Of a stretch of 64,000 bases of DNA, positions 59,648-64,000 are shown piece after piece. Numbering within the stretch: the stretch's first letter is position 1; each line of letters begins with the position of its first letter. Under the pieces are notes generated by a model that was given only the letters and a program-made list of their open reading frames with translations, did not search any database and was not told the origin of the DNA. Source of the stretch: Rhizobium sp. Pop5 (GTDB lineage: Bacteria; Pseudomonadota; Alphaproteobacteria; Rhizobiales; Rhizobiaceae); assembly GCF_024721175.1 (NCBI RefSeq), contig NZ_CP099399.1:930001-994000 (forward strand), in the 5' to 3' direction. Both the position numbers and the translations under genes were made by a program.

Positions 59648-60544
59648 CTATCGGCAGCCGGTAAGAAAAGCCTGAATTGCGGTCGGAATGCTCCCCACGT
59701 GTAGAAGTGGCGCGTGTCCCTGATCTGAAGCGGCATGCAGAGCCAATCCCGAATGCCGTCGCGCCATTTCGTTCGCGGTTTCCTGTGAAAGCAGCAACGT
59801 ATTTTCGCCGCGGATCAACAAGAGCGGCAGCTGGTTCAGGCTTTCGAACTGCGCCCAAAGATCAGGCAGCGGTTGGCTGAAATCGACTGATTGAAGTGCC
59901 TCCGCGATGGCGGGGTCGAAATCGGCGACCGGCTTTCCGCTGACGTCACGGTAGAGAGCGTGCGCCATCTCGTGCCAATCTTGCTCTTCAAGTGCGGTAA
60001 ACGCCGCACGATGATTTTCCCTCAGTATCTCGGCCGCCTCGTTCCAGTCCGCTGGCCGCCTGCCATTGTTGAGGTAATCGCGGATCCGTACCAGCCCCTC
60101 CGCCTCGATTACAGGCCCGATATCGTTGAAGATGACGGCTTCGAGAAGATCCGGCCGCATCGCCGCAAGCAGATGCAAAATCAGCCCGCCCCGGGACGTG
60201 CCGATGAAGATTGCCCGCTCGATGCCGAGTGCAGCGCAAGCGGTAATAACGTCGCCTACTTCCATTGCGAGATTGTAGTTCGACTTGTTCTCGTCCCACG
60301 CCGAGTTTCCCCGTCCGCGAGAATCGAGCGCGATCACCCTGCGCGGCATGGCTTCGTCTTGAGAGAGAAGCAGCGCAAGCGGATGGAAATCCCGCGTATT
60401 GCGGGTGAGGCCCGCCAGACAGATCACCGGTAGCAGTCCCGTGGCTGCGGCTTCGCGGGGCCGGTAGTCACGAGCGTAAAGTTTCAGCCCATCGGAAGAA
60501 CTGTAGTATCGTTCCTGGAAGTCGGTTGCGTAAGTATCCGGCAT
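59648..60544 (-). CDS. Alpha/beta hydrolase
   Basis: This 298-residue alpha/beta-hydrolase-fold protein has the oxyanion region CLAGLTRNTRDFHPLA, RVIALDSRGRGNS, the nucleophile elbow FIGTSRGGLI (Ser ~residue 110) and the catalytic His in SDQGHAPLLH near the end. It has no signal peptide. Start 60544 is chosen from the family start; the frame continues upstream to 60802 through the next gene's 3' end without support. The ester or amide substrate is unknown. Confidence 0.9.
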   Translation of the reverse strand: MPDTYATDFQERYYSSSDGLKLYARDYRPREAAATGLLPVICLAGLTRNTRDFHPLALLLSQDEAMPRRVIALDSRGRGNSAWDENKSNYNLAMEVGDVITACAALGIERAIFIGTSRGGLILHLLAAMRPDLLEAVIFNDIGPVIEAEGLVRIRDYLNNGRRPADWNEAAEILRENHRAAFTALEEQDWHEMAHALYRDVSGKPVADFDPAIAEALQSVDFSQPLPDLWAQFESLNQLPLLLIRGENTLLLSQETANEMARRHSGLALHAASDQGHAPLLHVGSIPTAIQAFLTGCR

Positions 60545-60609
60545 CGCATCCCTCGAGATCTGTTGGGTCTCGAAGATGTAGCGTGCTTTTCGAGCCGCGC
60601 CAAACGGGT

Positions 60610-62685
60610 TCAGGAGGCGCTGCGTCCGCCAATGAGATCGCGCTCGATATCGGTCGGCTGACCCAGGCGGGCCTTGTAGACCTCGTAATTCTCCATCACC
60701 CGCTGCACGTAATTGCGCGTCTCGGGGAAGGGGATACGCTCGATCCAGTCGACGATTTCGTCGACCGGCTTGCCGCGCGGATCCCCGTAGCGGCCGATCC
60801 ATTCCGGCACCCGCTTCGGCCCGGCATTGTAGGCGATGAAGGTGAGGATATAGGAGCCGCCGAAGGCTTCGATCTGCTCTCCGAGATAATGCGCGCCGAG
60901 TGTCGCGTTATAGCCGGCATCGGCGGTCAGCTTGTCCTTCGAATAGGCGATGTTGTGGCGCTTGGCCACCGCCTGCGCCGTTCCCGGCAGAAGCTGCAGC
61001 AAGCCGCGCGCATTCGCTGCCGACACGGCCGCTGGGTTGAAGGCGCTCTCCTGCCGGGCGATGGCATAGGCAAGCGCCTTGCCGGAGCCGGAAATATTGG
61101 CGTTCGCAGGAATCACGCCGACGGGGAAGGCGAGTGCGGCCACATCGATGCCGCGCCCATAGGCGACCTTGCCGATCTGCAGGGAGAGATGATGATTACC
61201 CGATTGTTCGGCCTGTGTCGCAAGGATTGCCAGTTCACCGGGGCTTTGCAGTTGGTCGGCGAGCGCGAGATAGAGCGTGTCGGCCCGCCATCCATGGCCG
61301 GCAGCCTCCAGGCGTGCAATCGCCTGTACGGCTTCGCGGGCCTGTAGGCGTTGCCGGTCGGCCGCGCTTGGCGAGGGATAGGCGACATTCAAGGTCTTTC
61401 GCCCCAGTTTTTCGGCCGCGAGTTGTCCGTAGAACGTGCCGGGAAAATTCGCGGCCTTCGCATAGAATTCGCTTGATTTGCCGGGGCCGCCGGCCTCCGC
61501 AGCCCGCCCCAGCCAATACCAGGCGCGGGAAACCGAGATCGGCCCGTTGGACGTCTCGAGGATCTTGCGGAAATGCTTTTCCGCCGTTTCCGCGTCCTGC
61601 AGGCCGCGAAGCGCATACCACCCGGCGTGGAACTCCGCTTCGACGATGTCCGTCGGGCTCGTTGCGGCGTAGTTCGCGACGATGCGATAGGCGGGCTTGA
61701 ATTGCCCCTGGTCGACGAGACCGCGGCTGACGATGCGCTGTTCGTTCCACCATTCACCGGAATTGACGAGTTCGCTGCGCTCGCGTGGCATCTGCTCCAG
61801 AAGCGCCGCTGCCTCAACATATTTGTCCTGTTTGCGCAGATACTCGATTCGCGCAAACAGGAGGCCTGCATCGCCGCGCCATTTCGCGTCGATTGAATTG
61901 AGCAGCACCCCGGCATTGCCGGCCTTGGCATCGACGGCAGCCCAGGCCTTATAGAGCGACTGCGCCTGACCCATGTCGCCGAAGCGCTTGGCCTGCGCCA
62001 CCCGGCCGCGATACATCAGATAGTCCATCCGCGCCTTGTGATCGGCAGGCGTCAACAGAGCGGAAAACTCGAGGAGGATCTTGTCCTCCATCGGCTTGTC
62101 GAGAGCTTCTGCGCGCCAGATCTTGCGGATATATTTGGCTGCCTGCGCTTGGCTGCCTGTTGCAACCAGCGCTCGGCCGAGGATGACGGCGCCCTGTACC
62201 GTCTCGGGTGCCGTGTCACCGAAAGCGGCGAGCACGGCGGATGGAGCGGGGTTTTCATCATAGAGGGCACGTTCGGAATAGGCTCGCAGCCGAGAAAGAC
62301 CCGGCCAGCCCTTCAGCTCCTGCGAAGCGCTGGCGATTTCATAGGAAGGAACGCCCTTCAACCCGGAGACGGCGATCGCCCAGGTGAGGATATGGCGGTC
62401 GAGCGCATCGTCGCGCATGCTGTCGCGGATCGAAACCGCCAGCTGCGGGTTCTTGTCGGACAGCGCATCGAGGCCGGCTTTCAGGTCGCTGTTGACAGGA
62501 GCGATAGCCGGGCTGCGTGGAATAGCGCCGGTTGTGATCGATTCCGGCATGGCTGTCTCGGGAATGAAGCCAAGCGGCCTGACATCAGGCGCGGCAGTGC
62601 TTTCGCCGGGAAGCGGCGACGCAACGCTGCCCCACGCAGCGGCAACGAGGCCGAAGGCGGACAGAATCAGGACAGCTTTTTTCAT
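60610..62685 (-). CDS. Soluble lytic transglycosylase (Slt-type)
   Basis: This periplasmic murein hydrolase cleaves glycan strands. The ~690-residue protein has a signal peptide (KKAVLILSAFGLVAAAWGSVA), a long alpha-helical superhelix (~80-500) and a C-terminal SLT domain with AYAIARQESAFNPAAVSAANARGLLQLLPGTAQ (catalytic Glu), and YNAGPKRVPEWIGRYGDPRG. The start at 62685 is preferred because the signal peptide begins there; ATG 62718 adds 11 residues. Confidence 0.92.
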   Translation of the reverse strand: MKKAVLILSAFGLVAAAWGSVASPLPGESTAAPDVRPLGFIPETAMPESITTGAIPRSPAIAPVNSDLKAGLDALSDKNPQLAVSIRDSMRDDALDRHILTWAIAVSGLKGVPSYEIASASQELKGWPGLSRLRAYSERALYDENPAPSAVLAAFGDTAPETVQGAVILGRALVATGSQAQAAKYIRKIWRAEALDKPMEDKILLEFSALLTPADHKARMDYLMYRGRVAQAKRFGDMGQAQSLYKAWAAVDAKAGNAGVLLNSIDAKWRGDAGLLFARIEYLRKQDKYVEAAALLEQMPRERSELVNSGEWWNEQRIVSRGLVDQGQFKPAYRIVANYAATSPTDIVEAEFHAGWYALRGLQDAETAEKHFRKILETSNGPISVSRAWYWLGRAAEAGGPGKSSEFYAKAANFPGTFYGQLAAEKLGRKTLNVAYPSPSAADRQRLQAREAVQAIARLEAAGHGWRADTLYLALADQLQSPGELAILATQAEQSGNHHLSLQIGKVAYGRGIDVAALAFPVGVIPANANISGSGKALAYAIARQESAFNPAAVSAANARGLLQLLPGTAQAVAKRHNIAYSKDKLTADAGYNATLGAHYLGEQIEAFGGSYILTFIAYNAGPKRVPEWIGRYGDPRGKPVDEIVDWIERIPFPETRNYVQRVMENYEVYKARLGQPTDIERDLIGGRSAS

Positions 62686-62897
62686 CCGGGATCTCGCAAC
62701 GAAAACACGCCCTGCCATTTGGCTAGAGGCATCTTAACGAAACCTTACCAATGCAGGTAAATTTCATTCACATCTGCTATCGGAATTTGCCCTAAACCGA
62801 ACTCAGCGCGCTTGTCGTGATGATTTCGGCGCTCTATGGTGCGCAAAATATTCATGGAATGCGGCCGAAGCAAGGATTTGGTCGTGAGGAGCTTTGC

Positions 62898-63782
62898 ATG
62901 TTCAATGGGTCCATTCCCGCCCTCGTCACTCCCTTCACCGATGCCGGGCTGTTCGATGAAGACAGCTTCGCCGCGCATGTCGCCTGGCAGATCAAGGAAG
63001 GCAGCAGCGGTCTCGTTCCAGTCGGCACGACAGGCGAATCCCCGACGCTCTCGCATCCCGAGCACAAGCGGGTCGTGGAACTCTGCATCGAAGTCGCCGC
63101 CAAACGCGTTCCCGTCATGGCCGGCGCCGGTTCGAACAACACCCGCGAGGCGATCGAGCTTGCCCAGCATGCCGAAAAGGTCGGCGCAAACGCCGTGCTT
63201 GTTGTCACTCCCTATTACAACAAGCCGACGCAGAAGGGCCTGATCGCGCATTTTTCGGCGATTGCCGAAGCCGTCGATCTGCCGATTTATATCTACAACA
63301 TCCCCGGACGCTCGGTGGTCGACATGACGCCGGAAACCATGGGTGCGCTCGCCAAGGCGCACAAGAACATCGTCGGCGTCAAGGATGCGACGGGCAAGAT
63401 CGAGCGCGTCTCCGAACAGCGCATCACTTGCGGCAAGGATTTCCGGCAATTGTCCGGCGAGGATGCGACGGCGCTCGGCTTTAACGCCCATGGCGGCGTC
63501 GGCTGCATTTCGGTTACGGCCAATGTCGCCCCGCGCCTCTGCGCTGATTTCCAGGCGGCGACGCTGGCCGGCGATTATGCCCGCGCGCTGGACTATCAGG
63601 ACCGCCTGATGCCGCTGCACAAGGCGATCTTCATGGAGCCGGGACTTTGCGGCGCCAAATATGGCCTTTCCAAGCTCGGCCGCATGAGCCGCAACGTCCG
63701 CTCGCCGCTGCTTTCGACGCTGGAGCCGGCAACGGAATCGGCGATTGACGCAGCGCTGCGCCACTCCGGCCTGCTGAACTGA
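62898..63782 (+). CDS. dapA: 4-hydroxy-tetrahydrodipicolinate synthase DapA
   Basis: DapA condenses pyruvate with aspartate semialdehyde in lysine/diaminopimelate synthesis. The 294-residue TIM-barrel protein has [45 protein letters not shown] and the Schiff-base lysine in [14 protein letters not shown] (~residue 162). The start [13 protein letters not shown] is the family start at 62898; the open frame upstream to 62817 has no support. smpB follows, a common order in rhizobia. Confidence 0.96.
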   Translation: MFNGSIPALVTPFTDAGLFDEDSFAAHVAWQIKEGSSGLVPVGTTGESPTLSHPEHKRVVELCIEVAAKRVPVMAGAGSNNTREAIELAQHAEKVGANAVLVVTPYYNKPTQKGLIAHFSAIAEAVDLPIYIYNIPGRSVVDMTPETMGALAKAHKNIVGVKDATGKIERVSEQRITCGKDFRQLSGEDATALGFNAHGGVGCISVTANVAPRLCADFQAATLAGDYARALDYQDRLMPLHKAIFMEPGLCGAKYGLSKLGRMSRNVRSPLLSTLEPATESAIDAALRHSGLLN

Positions 63783-63784
63783 AG

Positions 63785-63858
63785 AGACCGGCCGTCTTCA
63801 CAAGGCCGGGTCGTTCCCTTACATAGAGGCTAAGAAATGGGGCGCGCTCCTCGCGCCC
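63785..63858 (+). other. Two hairpins between dapA and smpB
   Basis: GACCGGCC with GGCCGGGTC (63785-63811) forms a stem with a bulge just after the dapA stop. GGGCGCG with CGCGCCC (63840-63846 and 63852-63858) forms a 7-bp stem with a CTCCT loop. Neither has a clean T run. They may terminate dapA or lie in the smpB leader. Confidence 0.5.
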
Positions 63859-63877
63859 TAAGCAATGGAATATCGTC

Positions 63878-64000
63878 ATGGCCCCCAAAGGCAGCCAGCG
63901 CGTGGTGAACAAGATCGTGGCCGAAAACCGCAAGGCCCGTTTCAACTACGAGATCATCGATACCTACGAGGCAGGTCTCGTGCTGAAGGGCACCGAGGTC
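63878..64000 (+). CDS. smpB: SsrA-binding protein SmpB, N-terminal part
   Basis: SmpB binds tmRNA and brings it to stalled ribosomes. Only the first 41 codons are in the window: [24 protein letters not shown], then [17 protein letters not shown], which is the conserved start of the oligonucleotide-binding fold. The rest lies beyond the right edge. dapA lies 95 bases upstream. Confidence 0.94.
   Translation, partial: MAPKGSQRVVNKIVAENRKARFNYEIIDTYEAGLVLKGTEV

Noticed and set aside
1..64000. CRISPR arrays, prophage, rRNA genes, toxin-antitoxin pairs
   Set aside because: No regularly spaced repeats, phage structural genes, rRNA sequence or convincing toxin-antitoxin pairs were seen in the window.

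Overview
The window is a chromosomal segment of a Rhizobium of the leguminosarum/etli type. The evidence is high-GC coding with strong codon bias, a Tad/Ctp (Flp) pilus locus, an iolCDEB inositol operon with an RpiR-type regulator, galacturonosyltransferase-like LPS genes, a RopA-type porin, DUF1127 and single-domain PilZ proteins, and RIME-type palindromic repeats. Both edges cut genes: an ETF-ubiquinone oxidoreductase C-terminus at the left and the first 41 codons of smpB at the right.

Layout. Bases 1-9200 are housekeeping and accessory genes: ETF-QO, a lipoprotein L,D-transpeptidase, a DMT exporter divergent from an Lrp/AsnC regulator, mgtE with a hairpin-rich leader, an MFS exporter, a lipid kinase and a PuuA-like glutamine synthetase. 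Bases 9332-24411 form a Tad pilus island: prepilin peptidase, pilin, CpaB, CpaC, a small lipoprotein, TadG, two TadE-like pseudopilins, CpaE, an embedded L,D-transpeptidase, CpaF, TadB, TadC, an AAA+ ATPase, a coiled-coil membrane protein, TadD and an orphan membrane protein. The class III aminotransferase that normally partners the glutamine synthetase starts at 24569. A copy of the short intergenic segment between those two genes lies on each side of the pilus island as a direct repeat of about 120 bp, so the island appears to have been inserted between them.

Bases 25943-32734 hold three GT39 glycosyltransferases (one frameshifted), a GT2 polyprenyl-phosphate glycosyltransferase and a flippase-like membrane protein. 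They resemble the rgt genes that add galacturonic acid to rhizobial LPS. One GT39 gene is again flanked by two diverged copies of a divergent intergenic region. Bases 32702-35041 encode an ECF42-type sigma factor with three DGPF/YciI proteins. Bases 35197-46679 hold mostly single genes: AMP nucleosidase, small membrane and secreted proteins, a Sel1 protein, a HisC-like aminotransferase, two PilZ-like paralogues, a host-attachment protein, LysR and AraC regulators and a MATE exporter.

Bases 46769-56314 carry iolB, iolE, iolD, iolC and iolR on the minus strand, a divergent Gfo/Idh/MocA dehydrogenase and a flavoprotein reductase. Candidate IolR operators match or approach GGAA-N6-TTCC, and two palindromic repeats sit inside the operon. 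Then follow tRNA-Ser(GCT), an IS481-family element 21 bp behind it, a porin, an alpha/beta hydrolase, a soluble lytic transglycosylase, dapA and smpB.

The most unusual observations are the direct repeats around the Tad island and around one GT39 gene, the L,D-transpeptidase and AAA+/coiled-coil pair inside the pilus operon, the CpaE protein without a P-loop lysine, and the tandem-hairpin mgtE leader. No CRISPR array, prophage or rRNA operon was seen.
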